Below, in pieces: positions 53,077-62,017 of a stretch of 64,000 nucleotides of DNA. Origin of the DNA: Oceanobacillus timonensis (GTDB taxonomy: Bacteria; Bacillota; Bacilli; Bacillales; Amphibacillaceae); the NCBI RefSeq assembly GCF_900166635.1, contig NZ_LT800497.1, forward strand, positions 1,385,504-1,449,503, in the 5' to 3' direction. The notes beneath the pieces are model-generated. The model saw only the letters and a program-made list of their open reading frames with translations. It searched no databases and was not told the origin of the DNA. Position 1 is the first letter of the stretch. Every line of letters begins with the position of its first letter. A program made the position numbers and the translations under genes.

Positions 53077-53937
53077 ATGAGTGCATGGGCACTAGCCATC
53101 GTTGTGGTTTCAGCTGTTATTCATGCAACATGGAACATTTTGGCGAAAAAATCCTCAGGAGGCGCTGCATTTGTATGGCTATATATGTTAACGAGTGCGG
53201 TGATTTATGCCCCTCTTGCTTTTATGGTAATAATATGGAGTGATGTGAAATTTGGATGGGTAGAACTTGCATTCATTTTAGCGAGTGCTCTGTTACATAT
53301 GCTCTATGCAGTAACCTTGCAAAAGGGATATCGCATAGGTGATTTTTCATTGATTTATCCGATTGCCCGTGGAACGGCTCCGATGCTGATTGCGGTAGCC
53401 GCGTTCTTCTTGTTAGAAGAAGAGATCCATTGGCTTGGACAAATCGGGATTTTATGCATTGTTTTCAGTGTATTTATATTTACAGGCGGATTTCGGATTT
53501 TACGAGAAAAAAATGTACTCTATCCCATTTTGTATGGTATCTTCATTGGCTGTATGATTGCGAGTTATTCCCTTTTAGATAAATATATTGTGAGTGTGAC
53601 GGTAATCCACCCAATCTTACTTAGTTATGGAAGCATTCTTGGACAAGTGATTTTACTAATTCCATTTGCTAAAAAACATTGGCAGGAAGTCCGTCAAAAC
53701 TGGAAGCGGTTAAAGCTGGAGACAATCGGCGTGGGTCTATTAAATCCATTGGCTTATATATTGATATTAATTGCCATGGTAACGACACCAGTAAGTTATG
53801 TTTCTCCGGTAAGGGAGCTAAGTATATTAATAGGGGCCATATTTGGAGTCATTTTCTTGAGAGAAGATTTTGGACGACGAAGAATTATTGCTGCAGCGGT
53901 GATGGTTATTGGTGTTATTGCAATAGCAATTTCTTAA
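53077..53937 (+). CDS. EamA family (DMT) transporter
   Basis: This ten-helix DMT transporter of about 286 residues is built of two EamA halves, with ATWNILAKKSSGGAAFVWLY near the start and SYVSPVRELSILIGAIFGVIFLRED in the second half. Members export amino acids, metabolites or drugs. The ATG at 53077 has AAGGAGG 9 nt upstream; a GTG at 53059 would overlap the site. It is monocistronic. The substrate is unknown. Confidence 0.88.
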   Translation: MSAWALAIVVVSAVIHATWNILAKKSSGGAAFVWLYMLTSAVIYAPLAFMVIIWSDVKFGWVELAFILASALLHMLYAVTLQKGYRIGDFSLIYPIARGTAPMLIAVAAFFLLEEEIHWLGQIGILCIVFSVFIFTGGFRILREKNVLYPILYGIFIGCMIASYSLLDKYIVSVTVIHPILLSYGSILGQVILLIPFAKKHWQEVRQNWKRLKLETIGVGLLNPLAYILILIAMVTTPVSYVSPVRELSILIGAIFGVIFLREDFGRRRIIAAAVMVIGVIAIAIS

Positions 53938-54403
53938 GCAAGGATAGCGAACGGAATCTCATGAAGGAATTTTGCTGCTGGCGAAAATCAACGGAAGCAG
54001 CTGACACTTCATCCCTCAGGTATTTTACGTGCTAGTCAACTTAAAATTTATTTTTCCAATCGTTTTAGTTTGTTTGTGTTTCATATGCTCCAAAAAAGGG
54101 AAGAGTTTTATTACTTTAAAAGCAGAAGAATACACATGCCCTAAAATGACTGTTATTTAAAGGATGGAGGAGTTCAATCTTTCATCATAAGGTAAATGAA
54201 AAAATATAAACATGTATTCGTTAGAATTTTCACAGGAAAAAGCCATTTAGAATGATATATCCGTTGGGAGCGAGGGGGAACAGATTTCTGAATAAGTCAT
54301 GATTTAGGGCAGAAAACAATTCCTTATGTACCTAGAATTTATTAATTTTTCTTGAAAAATGTTATGATAATTTTACACCGATTGAACAGGGGGAGGAAAC
54401 AGC
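53938..54403. other. Upstream region of ppc
   Basis: No gene is evident. TATGATAAT near 54363-54371 is a candidate -10 for ppc, about 35 nt before the ATG. The rest is AT-rich without recognisable elements. Confidence 0.45.
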
Positions 54404-57157
54404 ATGATGGAAACAAAGGATAAAAACGCCTCATTGCGAAATGACGTTAATATGCTTGGGAATATATTAGGGGAAGTTTTGAAGCTTTATGGCGGAAAAG
54501 AATTATTTGATAAAGTAGAGACCATTCGGGAAATGACTAAAAGTTTTCGCAGTGGGTCTGATAACGACACATATCATACGTTAAAAAAGGAAATCAACAG
54601 CTTAAAGCCACCATTGCGTCAACAAGTTATCCGCGCTTTTTCGATTTATTTTCATTTAATTAACATTGCGGAACAAAATCATCGAATCAGACGCAAACGC
54701 CAATACTTACAAGATGAGAATGCAAGCCAATCTTTTTCGATAGAAAGAGCGGTTACGAAAGTGAAAGAAAGTGACCTGACAAATGATGGGATTCAAAGTG
54801 TGCTGAATGATTTATCTATTGAATTGGTTATGACAGCACATCCAACAGAAGCAACAAAGCGGACAGTATTGGAAATACAAAAACGGATATCGGCACATTT
54901 GCGTAAGCTGGACAATCCGCTTACAACACAAAGAGAGAGAAAAGATGTGGAAGAAAGCCTGTTTAATGAAGTCACGGCTTTATGGCACACGAATGAATTA
55001 AGACAACGGAAACCAGAAGTATTAGATGAAGTGAAAAATGGACTTTACTATTTTGATCAAACGTTATTTGAAACATTGCCAGATGTCTTTCAAGAATTAG
55101 AGGCGCAATTACAAGAACAAATTCCAGTGAAAAAAGACTGGCAGGTGCCAAATTTTATCAATTTCGGTTCTTGGATTGGAGGAGACCGGGATGGAAACCC
55201 GAATGTCACGCCTGAAATAACCTGGCAGACACTGGAACTGCAGCGGAACTTGATTTTGAAAAAATATGATGCTTCCATGGTTGAGCTGATGAGACGATTC
55301 AGCCAATCCAGTGAACGTATCACGATTAATCAGCAGTTTATTGATAAGGTAGAAGAAGAAGAGTGTACGTATTTGAATGAGCAAGATAAATGGCCTATCC
55401 AATCGGAAGTATATCGACGCAAATTTGCAGTTATCTTAAAACGTTTGCGGGAAACAGGGAAAACTTCCCAAGGATATCACGATGCGGAAGAACTGGTTCA
55501 TGATCTCAAAGAAATCAAGGAAAGTGCAGAGGCGCATTTGCCAGAACCAAGAAGATTAAAAACGATTCGGAAACTGATTCGTCAAGTAGAAATGTTCGGC
55601 TTCCATTTAGCGACGCTGGATGTACGAAATCATAGCGGCGAACATGAAACAGCGATTCATGAGATTCTGACAGCCGCGCATATTACAGATGATTATGCTG
55701 GAATGACAGAAGAAGATAAACAGAAAGTATTGAGTGAGGTATTGAATGAGCCGAGACCTCTGCTGCTCTTTGATGGCGGCTATTCAAAAGAAACACGGAA
55801 CATTTTAGAAGTTTTTCGAACGATTAAAAAGGCGCATGAGGAATTCGGAAAACGAGCGATTGAAGTTTATTTAATCAGCATGTCGGAATCACCAAGTGAT
55901 CTGTTAGAAGTCTTAGTGCTTGCTAAAGAAACCGGCGTTTACCGTTTGTATCCAGATGGTACCGTGGAAAGTGATATTGATGTTGCGCCATTACTGGAAA
56001 CGATTGACGACTTAATCGCAGGACCGGAAATTATGAAGACATTATTTGAAATGGATGTCTATCGCAAACAGTTAGAAGCACGCGGCGAACATCAGGAAAT
56101 TATGCTCGGATATTCCGATGGAAGTAAAGACGGGGGTACGTTGAGCGCCAACTGGAATCTGTTTAAAGCGCAGGAAGAAATCCATAATATGGCGAGACAG
56201 TATAATATTCGTCTGAAATTCTTCCATGGACGTGGCGGTTCCCTTGGCCGCGGAGGCGGTTCATTAAGTACAAGCATTCTTTCTCAACCGGCAGAGACGT
56301 TAGAGGATGGTGTGAAAATTACAGAACAAGGAGAAGTGCTTTCTTCCAGATATCTGCTCGAAGATATTGCTTACCGGAATTTGGAGCAAGCAGCTTCTGC
56401 TTTATTTACCAGGTCTGCTAAGACATTAAATACACCTGCCCAAGAGGAATTGCGTCAAAAAGAGTGGGAAAAGGCAATGGAATCGATGTCGGAAAAATCA
56501 TTGCAGAAATATCAATCACTTGTGTTTGGTGACCCGGATTTTCTAACATTTTTCCACCAGGGAACCCCGTTGACGGAATTAGGCGCTTTAAATATCGGTT
56601 CGCGGCCGATGAGCAGAAAGAACAGCCAGCAATTTGAAGACTTGCGGGCGATTCCATGGGTATTTGCATGGACGCAATCCAGATATATGTTGCCTGCCTG
56701 GTATGCAGCAGGTACAGGGCTGCAATCCTTCATGGAAGAAGACGACAGCCATCTGGAAATCTTACAAACCATGTATAAAGAATGGTCATTCTTTCAATCG
56801 ACTATCAACAATTTACAAATGGCATTGATGAAAGCAGATATGAAAACGGCCAAAGAGTATTTGGAGTTAGTGGAAGATCCTCATGTGGCAAAACGAATTT
56901 ATGAAGACATTGCAGATGAATATGAACGGACCAGAAACGCATTGCTGCAAATTTCCGGCAATGAAGAGCTGCTCAGTCATACACCGACTATCCAGGAATC
57001 TGTTTATCTCCGTAATCCATATGTTGATCCGCTCAATTTTCTGCAAGTAGATTTAATGCGGCAATTAAGAGAAACGGCAAATCCTTCTGATGAATTGGTG
57101 ACAGAGGTATTGCTGACAATCAATGGTGTAGCTGCAGGATTAGTGAATACAGGTTGA
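54404..57157 (+). CDS. ppc: Phosphoenolpyruvate carboxylase
   Basis: This 917-residue enzyme carboxylates phosphoenolpyruvate to oxaloacetate and refills the TCA cycle. The full signature set is present: catalytic H146 in VMTAHPTEATKRTV, GGDRDGNPNVT, MLGYSDGSKDGG, FFHGRGGSLGRGGG, IGSRPMSR and the C-terminal LTINGVAAGLVNTG. Length is normal for bacterial PEPC. GGGGGAGG is before the ATG pair at 54404/54407. It is monocistronic and ends at a strong terminator. Many Bacillus species use pyruvate carboxylase instead, so ppc is a useful trait of this host. Confidence 0.96.
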   Translation: MMETKDKNASLRNDVNMLGNILGEVLKLYGGKELFDKVETIREMTKSFRSGSDNDTYHTLKKEINSLKPPLRQQVIRAFSIYFHLINIAEQNHRIRRKRQYLQDENASQSFSIERAVTKVKESDLTNDGIQSVLNDLSIELVMTAHPTEATKRTVLEIQKRISAHLRKLDNPLTTQRERKDVEESLFNEVTALWHTNELRQRKPEVLDEVKNGLYYFDQTLFETLPDVFQELEAQLQEQIPVKKDWQVPNFINFGSWIGGDRDGNPNVTPEITWQTLELQRNLILKKYDASMVELMRRFSQSSERITINQQFIDKVEEEECTYLNEQDKWPIQSEVYRRKFAVILKRLRETGKTSQGYHDAEELVHDLKEIKESAEAHLPEPRRLKTIRKLIRQVEMFGFHLATLDVRNHSGEHETAIHEILTAAHITDDYAGMTEEDKQKVLSEVLNEPRPLLLFDGGYSKETRNILEVFRTIKKAHEEFGKRAIEVYLISMSESPSDLLEVLVLAKETGVYRLYPDGTVESDIDVAPLLETIDDLIAGPEIMKTLFEMDVYRKQLEARGEHQEIMLGYSDGSKDGGTLSANWNLFKAQEEIHNMARQYNIRLKFFHGRGGSLGRGGGSLSTSILSQPAETLEDGVKITEQGEVLSSRYLLEDIAYRNLEQAASALFTRSAKTLNTPAQEELRQKEWEKAMESMSEKSLQKYQSLVFGDPDFLTFFHQGTPLTELGALNIGSRPMSRKNSQQFEDLRAIPWVFAWTQSRYMLPAWYAAGTGLQSFMEEDDSHLEILQTMYKEWSFFQSTINNLQMALMKADMKTAKEYLELVEDPHVAKRIYEDIADEYERTRNALLQISGNEELLSHTPTIQESVYLRNPYVDPLNFLQVDLMRQLRETANPSDELVTEVLLTINGVAAGLVNTG

Positions 57158-57240
57158 TAAAAAATAACCATTCTGAATGAAAAAAATGATGTAATGTATA
57201 TCCTGCTGTCGAATGATTGATGGAATCAGGAGAATATAGG

Positions 57241-57293
57241 AAACAGAAAAGAAGCAGTTTTCTTGAATAAGGAACTGCTTCTTTTCTGTGTTT
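57241..57293. terminator. Bidirectional terminator
   Basis: 19- to 21-nt arms (57241-57259 and 57273-57293) around a 13-nt loop, between ppc and the copper-protein gene. Confidence 0.85.
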
Positions 57294-57294
57294 G

Positions 57295-57621
57295 TTAGGC
57301 ACTCTTTTTACATGCTTTTGCGCATGCAAAGCAAGCATCCGCGCATTTCTGACAATGTTCATGCTGATGTTTTTTGCATTCGTTTCCGCACGCTTCGCAA
57401 ATTGTAGCACAAACAGAAGCCAAGTCAGCGGCGAAAGGTGTATCTCTGCATAGAGCTTGTGCCAGATAGGAACAGATTTCCGCGCATTCCCGGTCCAGGC
57501 GGATGCATTCTGCCATCATCTTTATATCTTCTTCTTTCAGACATGCATCATAACAGTGATTACATGCGACAATGCAATCCTGTAGGGCATTGATAAGCGC
57601 TTGATGTTGTTGATGTAACAT
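57295..57621 (-). CDS. Four-helix bundle copper-binding protein (Csp/YhjQ)
   Basis: This 108-residue protein has 15 or so cysteines in helical spacing, many in Cx2C or Cx3C pairs (CIVACNHCYDAC, CATICEACGNEC, CQKCADACFACAKAC). It belongs to the Csp3/DUF326 copper storage family, like B. subtilis YhjQ, which stores Cu(I) inside a four-helix bundle. There is no signal peptide, so it is cytosolic (Csp3-like). It is monocistronic. No CsoR-type operator was seen upstream. Confidence 0.9.
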   Translation of the reverse strand: MLHQQHQALINALQDCIVACNHCYDACLKEEDIKMMAECIRLDRECAEICSYLAQALCRDTPFAADLASVCATICEACGNECKKHQHEHCQKCADACFACAKACKKSA

Positions 57622-57942
57622 GAAAAAATCCTTCCATAACGTATTTTATCGTACATGTTGTAATGTCCCCTTGAAATGAAATATTAATCGGTATCCGGGA
57701 AATTTTTCGGATGCTTAAACTGCTCTGTCATCTATCAGAGGTTTGGAATTACATATAAAAAAGAAACCAAAATCGTTATGAAAGCATTAGTTATATATAA
57801 GACAAACTATTCATATACATACTTATATCATGATATAAAAGAATAAAAGGGAAAGTGTACATTAGAAGGAACGATTGATTTTCTTAAAAATAGCAGCCAA
57901 CTAGTGAAAACGAAAATCAAAGAGGATTGGAGGCGATGTAGG
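57622..57942. other. Intergenic region between csp and tatA
   Basis: This AT-rich divergent region shows no gene, repeat or clear operator. A GGAGG ribosome site for tatA is at 57929-57933. Confidence 0.5.
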
Positions 57943-58131
57943 ATGGGATTAGCAAACATAGGGATTCCTGGATTAATTCTTATTATTGTTATAGCATTAA
58001 TCATTTTTGGACCCAAAAAACTGCCGGAGATTGGGAAAGCAGCTGGGCAAACATTAAGAGAATTTAAAAGCACTGCAAATGATATTATGGAAGATGATAC
58101 GGAGAAAACGCACCAGAAAGAAAAAAGTTAG
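57943..58131 (+). CDS. tatA: Sec-independent translocase protein TatA
   Basis: This 62-residue TatA/E protein has an N-terminal transmembrane helix ([21 protein letters not shown], about 6-26), the conserved [21 protein letters not shown] amphipathic helix, and a charged tail. TatA forms the pore of twin-arginine export with TatC. The ATG at 57943 has GGAGG 9 nt upstream; a longer frame from 57904 lacks a site. No tatC is in the window, so it is an orphan tatA here. A terminator follows. Confidence 0.92.
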   Translation: MGLANIGIPGLILIIVIALIIFGPKKLPEIGKAAGQTLREFKSTANDIMEDDTEKTHQKEKS

Positions 58132-58140
58132 CCATACAAA

Positions 58141-58175
58141 AATAAACTCCAGAATCTTTTGGAGTTTATTTTTTA
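58141..58175 (+). terminator. Terminator of tatA
   Basis: AATAAACTCCA and TGGAGTTTATT (58141-58151, 58160-58170), followed by TTTT. Confidence 0.85.
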
Positions 58176-58207
58176 TGAGAGAAGCTACTTTAGAAATTAC
58201 CTGCCAT

Positions 58208-58693
58208 TCACTTTATTTTCACACCTTGCAGCCGTTTGCGGGCAGAATGATGCTGTGCATCAATAGGGATAGGGTTGCCTGCATTACCCATCCCGAATAA
58301 TGGCATATTTCGGTAGACAGACTCATAAGTGCCGGCTTGTATTTGGTAGGTTTCATGATAAAAGCCGACTGCATCGTTTTCTCCCACTTTTTTATTGAAA
58401 TGCTGCCATGCAGTCAAGTGCTTTTTTCCCTTTGCATATGCCAGTAAATCTTCTGTGGAACGCCAGTATTGAACCATCATCGTTGTACGCAGACCAAAGT
58501 AGCTTTCCATGGAAAGAAATCCTAATTCTTCCTGATTTTCATAGAGTTCTTTTATCATACGTGGCATTGCCATAAAAACAGGTCCCCATTTACGAACCGC
58601 TAGCCTTTTATTGATACGCATTCCAATAATAAAAACAACAACGTCTTGATCATTTTCTGTCGTGTATCTGCCCGTAAATATTTCTTTACCCAT
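58208..58693 (-). CDS. DUF4188 domain-containing protein
   Basis: This 161-residue protein matches DUF4188, a family related to monooxygenase-like dimeric ferredoxin-fold proteins: VVVFIIGMRINKRLAVRKWGP, LGFLSMESYFGLRTTMMVQYWRS and HLTAWQHFNKKVG. The function is unknown. It follows a PadR gene by 22 nt in the same operon, so PadR is its likely repressor. AAAGGAGG precedes the ATG. Confidence 0.85.
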   Translation of the reverse strand: MGKEIFTGRYTTENDQDVVVFIIGMRINKRLAVRKWGPVFMAMPRMIKELYENQEELGFLSMESYFGLRTTMMVQYWRSTEDLLAYAKGKKHLTAWQHFNKKVGENDAVGFYHETYQIQAGTYESVYRNMPLFGMGNAGNPIPIDAQHHSARKRLQGVKIK

Positions 58694-58715
58694 GGATGAT
58701 TCCTCCTTTAAAATG

Positions 58716-59255
58716 TTAGAGTTCTTTTATCGTTGCATCGCACCATGCAATAGCAGCTTCAGTCACCCGTTTTCCATAATCCAAGGTAAAAAGCCAATAT
58801 TTTGCATCCCTATGATTGTTGTTATAACGGGAAATGCCTTCTTCAATACCTTCATACGTTTGGTACAGTTTCTCTAACTTTTGTTTATAATCCTCTAAAA
58901 GGTAACGACTTTGCTCCTCTGTCTGATGTCTGCCAAAAAATAGCTTTAATAATACCTCATTCCGCTCAACTGGCAACTGCTTTAACGGTTGCTCCAACCA
59001 ATTTTTTAAAACTTCTTTTCCTTTCTCTGTCAGAAAATATTCCTTACGTTCTGGTTTTCCTTCCTGAGCTGATGTTTGAACGGTAGCTAAACCTTCTTCT
59101 TCCAGCCGCTTTAACGTTGGATAAATCTGTCCATAGCTGATTTTCCAAAAATGATTCAAGCTATTATCAATAAACTGTTTTATTTCATAGCCTGAATGGC
59201 ACCCTGTGGTTAAAATACCGAGTACGGCATACATCGAATCGTTAATTTTTTTCAT
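58716..59255 (-). CDS. PadR family regulator
   Basis: This 179-residue regulator has the PadR winged helix (about 5-85; AVLGILTTGCHSGYEIKQFI, GQIYPTLKRLEEEGLATV, the wing RKEYFLTEKGKEVL) and a C-terminal helical VirR-type domain (about 95-179). It is the long PadR subtype, unlike the short one at 20756. It is first in an operon with the DUF4188 gene. A dyad lies just upstream (59281-59299). Confidence 0.9.
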   Translation of the reverse strand: MKKINDSMYAVLGILTTGCHSGYEIKQFIDNSLNHFWKISYGQIYPTLKRLEEEGLATVQTSAQEGKPERKEYFLTEKGKEVLKNWLEQPLKQLPVERNEVLLKLFFGRHQTEEQSRYLLEDYKQKLEKLYQTYEGIEEGISRYNNNHRDAKYWLFTLDYGKRVTEAAIAWCDATIKEL

Positions 59256-59280
59256 TTATCTCACCTTATATCTTTTTGAT

Positions 59281-59299
59281 ATATATCATTTAGATATAT
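59281..59299. promoter_or_regulatory. PadR-type dyad
   Basis: ATATATC-ATTTA-GATATAT, perfect 7-bp arms, 26 bp before the padR start; a candidate autorepression site. Confidence 0.6.
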
Positions 59300-59390
59300 A
59301 GTACATGAATGTATGTAGAAAGTAAAGGGGGTAATCCGTTTATGGTATTTCTTTCATTAATGGAGCTCATATATTCCTGCTGATAAAAAA

Positions 59391-59439
59391 GAACCAGTAA
59401 TGTAAAATCACTTTAAACAGGATTTTACACTGCTGGTTA
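59391..59439. terminator. Hairpin between padR and the quinone oxidoreductase
   Basis: AACCAGTAATGTAAAATC pairs with GATTTTACACTGCTGGTT with two mismatches; it is on the 3' side of the oxidoreductase gene (minus strand), 42 nt after its stop. Confidence 0.65.
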
Positions 59440-59480
59440 ATTAGCAAATCGGTTTTATGAACGATAGAATAGGAATAAGT

Positions 59481-60491
59481 TTACTTTATTTTAATAACAA
59501 TTTTTCCTTTTGCCCTGCCTGACTCTGAATACGCCATCGCTTTTTGTATATCTTCAAAAGGTATCACACGGTCCATCAATGGTTTGATTTTGTCTGCTTC
59601 GATAAGTTCTGTAATCTTGTTTAATTGCTCACCGCTTGGTTTCATAAATAAAAAATTATATTGAACCTGATTTTGTCTTTCTAATTTCGTTATTTTTCTT
59701 GATACCAATCGAAAAGCGATTGTTTTCCAAAAAGGGTAATGATTCTCTTTTCCGAAGCGGGCATTTGGAATATCAGAAATAGATACAATTTTTCCGCCGG
59801 GTTTCAGGATTTTAAATGAATTGATTAAAGCATCCCCGCCTAAAGTGTCATATACATAATCATAATCAGCTAGTTTTTCCTCAAAGTTCTCTTCACGATA
59901 GTTTATCACCTTATCCGCACCTAGCCTTTCTACTAAACCTTTGCCGGCGCTGCTTGCGGTTGTAGCGACGTAAGCACCCATCTCTTTTGCAAGTTGAATC
60001 GCAAAGGTTCCGATCCCGCCAGAGCCTGCCTGAATCAAAATTTTGTCTTTCGGCTGAAGGTTTAATATCTCATGAAATGCCTGATAGGTAGTTAAGCCGA
60101 CTAATGGTACGGACGCTGCTTCTTCAAATGTTACGTTTTCTGGTTTGAATGCAATATCATCTTCATGAATAGCAATATATTCAGCAAACGTTCCGATTCT
60201 TGATTTTCTTGGACGACCATAAACAGGGTCTCCAATTTTAAATTTCGTTACATTTTTTCCCGTTTTGATAACCGTTCCGGAAAAATCATTTCCAAGAATC
60301 AATGGCATCTTATATTTGATAAGCGGTTTTAATTTTCCATCTCTAATTTTAAAATCAACGGGATTAATACTGGCAGCGTGAATTTCTACTAGTACATCAT
60401 TATTCGATACTTTAGGCATAGGGACGTTTTTCAATTGAATGTTTTTCTGTCCATATTTATGAATAAGCATTGCTTTCATTCGTTTTTTCAT
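59481..60491 (-). CDS. NADP-dependent quinone oxidoreductase (zinc-free MDR)
   Basis: This 336-residue medium-chain reductase has the GroES-like N-terminal half (VLVEIHAASINPVDFKIRDG, LGNDFSGTVIKTG) and the Rossmann half with ILIQAGSGGIGTFAIQLAKEMG. It lacks the structural and catalytic zinc cysteines, so it is a zeta-crystallin-like quinone reductase. It is divergent from an arsR gene. The dyad GTTTAAA-CA-TTTAAAC at 60514-60529 lies just before it, so the ArsR protein probably controls it. Confidence 0.9.
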   Translation of the reverse strand: MKKRMKAMLIHKYGQKNIQLKNVPMPKVSNNDVLVEIHAASINPVDFKIRDGKLKPLIKYKMPLILGNDFSGTVIKTGKNVTKFKIGDPVYGRPRKSRIGTFAEYIAIHEDDIAFKPENVTFEEAASVPLVGLTTYQAFHEILNLQPKDKILIQAGSGGIGTFAIQLAKEMGAYVATTASSAGKGLVERLGADKVINYREENFEEKLADYDYVYDTLGGDALINSFKILKPGGKIVSISDIPNARFGKENHYPFWKTIAFRLVSRKITKLERQNQVQYNFLFMKPSGEQLNKITELIEADKIKPLMDRVIPFEDIQKAMAYSESGRAKGKIVIKIK

Positions 60492-60513
60492 TTGGAAAAT
60501 CTCCTTCTTATTA

Positions 60514-60529
60514 GTTTAAACATTTAAAC
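60514..60529. promoter_or_regulatory. ArsR-type operator before the quinone oxidoreductase
   Basis: GTTTAAA-CA-TTTAAAC, perfect 7-bp arms, 23 bp before the oxidoreductase start. Confidence 0.65.
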
Positions 60530-60635
60530 CATTGAACTGATAATAAATAATAAAGATATTCTAAAAAAATGTCAACTCATCGATTTAAAGGCAGTTTTCA
60601 AATTATTTTGAAACAGCCGACATAAGACGATGTTG

Positions 60636-60673
60636 TTGACTCATTTTAAATTTAATGGTTTAATAATTTGAAC
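60636..60673 (+). promoter_or_regulatory. arsR promoter with overlapping operator
   Basis: TTGACT (60636-60641) and TTTAAT (60659-60664) are 17 bp apart. The dyad GTTTAAT-AA-TTTGAAC (60658-60673) overlaps the -10 and resembles the site at 60514-60529, as expected for autorepression. Confidence 0.65.
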
Positions 60674-60705
60674 GATTGAACTAATGAAATGAATCGAGGA
60701 TGTAT

Positions 60706-61050
60706 ATGAAAACAAATAAAATAGAAAACTTAAAATATGAATTGGAGGAAGTAAAGGATCTTCTCATTGCTTTAGGAGATGAAAAACGACAAATTATCAT
60801 TATTGCTTTACTGAATGATCATGCGTGCAATGGTCTGCGTGTCATCGATTTAACGGAAGAAACAAAACTGTCACGACCGGCGGTATCTCATCATTTAAAA
60901 ATACTGAAACAAATCGGTATTGTGGCTATACGCAGGGAGGGGACAAAGAATTATTATTATCTTTCCAACACAGTGCCGGAGATGGAGAAATTGAGAGATT
61001 TGCTGAATAATGTTTTGGAAGTAATGGATGGAAGGGAGGAGGAAAGGTAA
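60706..61050 (+). CDS. ArsR family regulator
   Basis: This 114-residue winged-helix protein has the ArsR core IALGDEKRQIIIIALLNDHACNGLRV and LTEETKLSRPAVSHHLKILKQIGIVAIRREGTKNYYYLS. The metal-binding ELCV-type motif of metal sensors is absent, so it likely senses a small molecule or redox change. The ATG at 60706 has GAGG 6 nt upstream; the ATG at 60700 touches it. It and the divergent quinone oxidoreductase share a dyad, so they probably form one circuit. Confidence 0.9.
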   Translation: MKTNKIENLKYELEEVKDLLIALGDEKRQIIIIALLNDHACNGLRVIDLTEETKLSRPAVSHHLKILKQIGIVAIRREGTKNYYYLSNTVPEMEKLRDLLNNVLEVMDGREEER

Positions 61051-61091
61051 ATATGTTTCAAGCGCAATTTGACTGGTACTTGAAACATATT
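61050..61091. terminator. Terminator of arsR, convergent with merR
   Basis: AATATGTTTCAAG and CTTGAAACATATT (61050-61062, 61079-61091), followed by TATTTTTCTT on the plus strand. Confidence 0.8.
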
Positions 61092-61915
61092 TATTTTTCT
61101 TCTACTTGAATCATTATCTTTATGACGTAGTTTGCTTTTACATCCAAGCTGATTCCATCCATTAGATATAAGTACTCTTCAAAGCTGTCGCCACAAATAC
61201 GGTACCCTTTTTTATCCAGATAAGCTTTTATTTTATCATATGTTTTATACGTACTCAGATAGCTCCCTTTATGGTAGCCAATGATATATTTCCCAGCCTT
61301 TGTGTGGTATGTTTCCGTTAAATGAAGCGAGTTTTCACGCAAAAAGAAGTGGGAATAATTTAAGTAATCACCTGTCTCTATTTGTTCCTGGCGAATGAGA
61401 GCTCCCCAATTTTCAACATTGATTTCGCCTTGCTTCACGTATTTCATAAAAGCGATTATCATTTTTGTAATATCTTTATGCGAGTAATTTAAAATATTTT
61501 CACTTAATACAATCTGTTCCATTTCCATATCCGTAATGGTAAATTGATCAAGGTCTAACTGTAAGGCTCTTTCCGTTTGCTTTTTCTGATTTGAAATCAG
61601 CTGTTGTGTTCGCTGTAATTTCTCTATTTTCTTATCTATCAGTTTCTCTTTTTCTGTTAATAAATCAGTAATCTTCTTCGGATTTTTAGATTGTAAAAAG
61701 TCTTTAATTTCTGCTAAAGACATTCCAATTTCCTTTAACATGTCAATCAAGCTATAAGCCTCAGCTTGCTGAATGGAATAAAAACGATAACCATTTTCGT
61801 TTTTATATTCCGGTTCCAGCAGGCCAATATCATCATAGTGGAAAAGTGTTTGTTTTTTGACATCACATAATGCTGCAAATTCTCCCGTTGTCATCAGTTT
61901 GTTGGAAGCGTCCAT
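61091..61915 (-). CDS. MerR family regulator with effector domain (BltR/BmrR-like)
   Basis: This protein of about 274 residues has an N-terminal MerR helix-turn-helix (about 5-70; GEFAALCDVKKQTLFHYDDIGLLEPEYKNENGYRFYSI), a long dimerisation helix, and a C-terminal effector domain of the GyrI-like type that binds cationic drugs in BmrR and BltR. The frame continues to 61954, but this would run across the operator; the ATG at 61915 with GGTG 8 nt upstream is a better start. It is divergent from a small multidrug exporter that has a perfect MerR-type promoter. Confidence 0.88.
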   Translation of the reverse strand: MDASNKLMTTGEFAALCDVKKQTLFHYDDIGLLEPEYKNENGYRFYSIQQAEAYSLIDMLKEIGMSLAEIKDFLQSKNPKKITDLLTEKEKLIDKKIEKLQRTQQLISNQKKQTERALQLDLDQFTITDMEMEQIVLSENILNYSHKDITKMIIAFMKYVKQGEINVENWGALIRQEQIETGDYLNYSHFFLRENSLHLTETYHTKAGKYIIGYHKGSYLSTYKTYDKIKAYLDKKGYRICGDSFEEYLYLMDGISLDVKANYVIKIMIQVEEK

Positions 61916-61935
61916 TTTTTTCACCAACTTTTCAC

Positions 61936-61966
61936 TTGAGTATATGGTAACCATATACTTTATATT
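61936..61966 (+). promoter_or_regulatory. MerR-activated promoter of the exporter gene
   Basis: -35 TTGAGT (61936-61941) and -10 TATATT (61961-61966) are 19 bp apart. A palindrome with perfect 10-bp arms, AGTATATGGT and ACCATATACT (61939-61948, 61950-61959), fills the spacer, as in the Bmr and Blt promoters. Confidence 0.8.
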
Positions 61967-62017
61967 CTACTATAGAAAATGGAAAAATGTCATGCGAAAT
62001 AAGTGAGGGATTGGTTT

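Noticed and set aside
57622..57942. CsoR-type operator between csp and tatA
   Set aside because: A loose GGTATCC-like element is present near 57690, but no palindrome matching CsoR sites is found.
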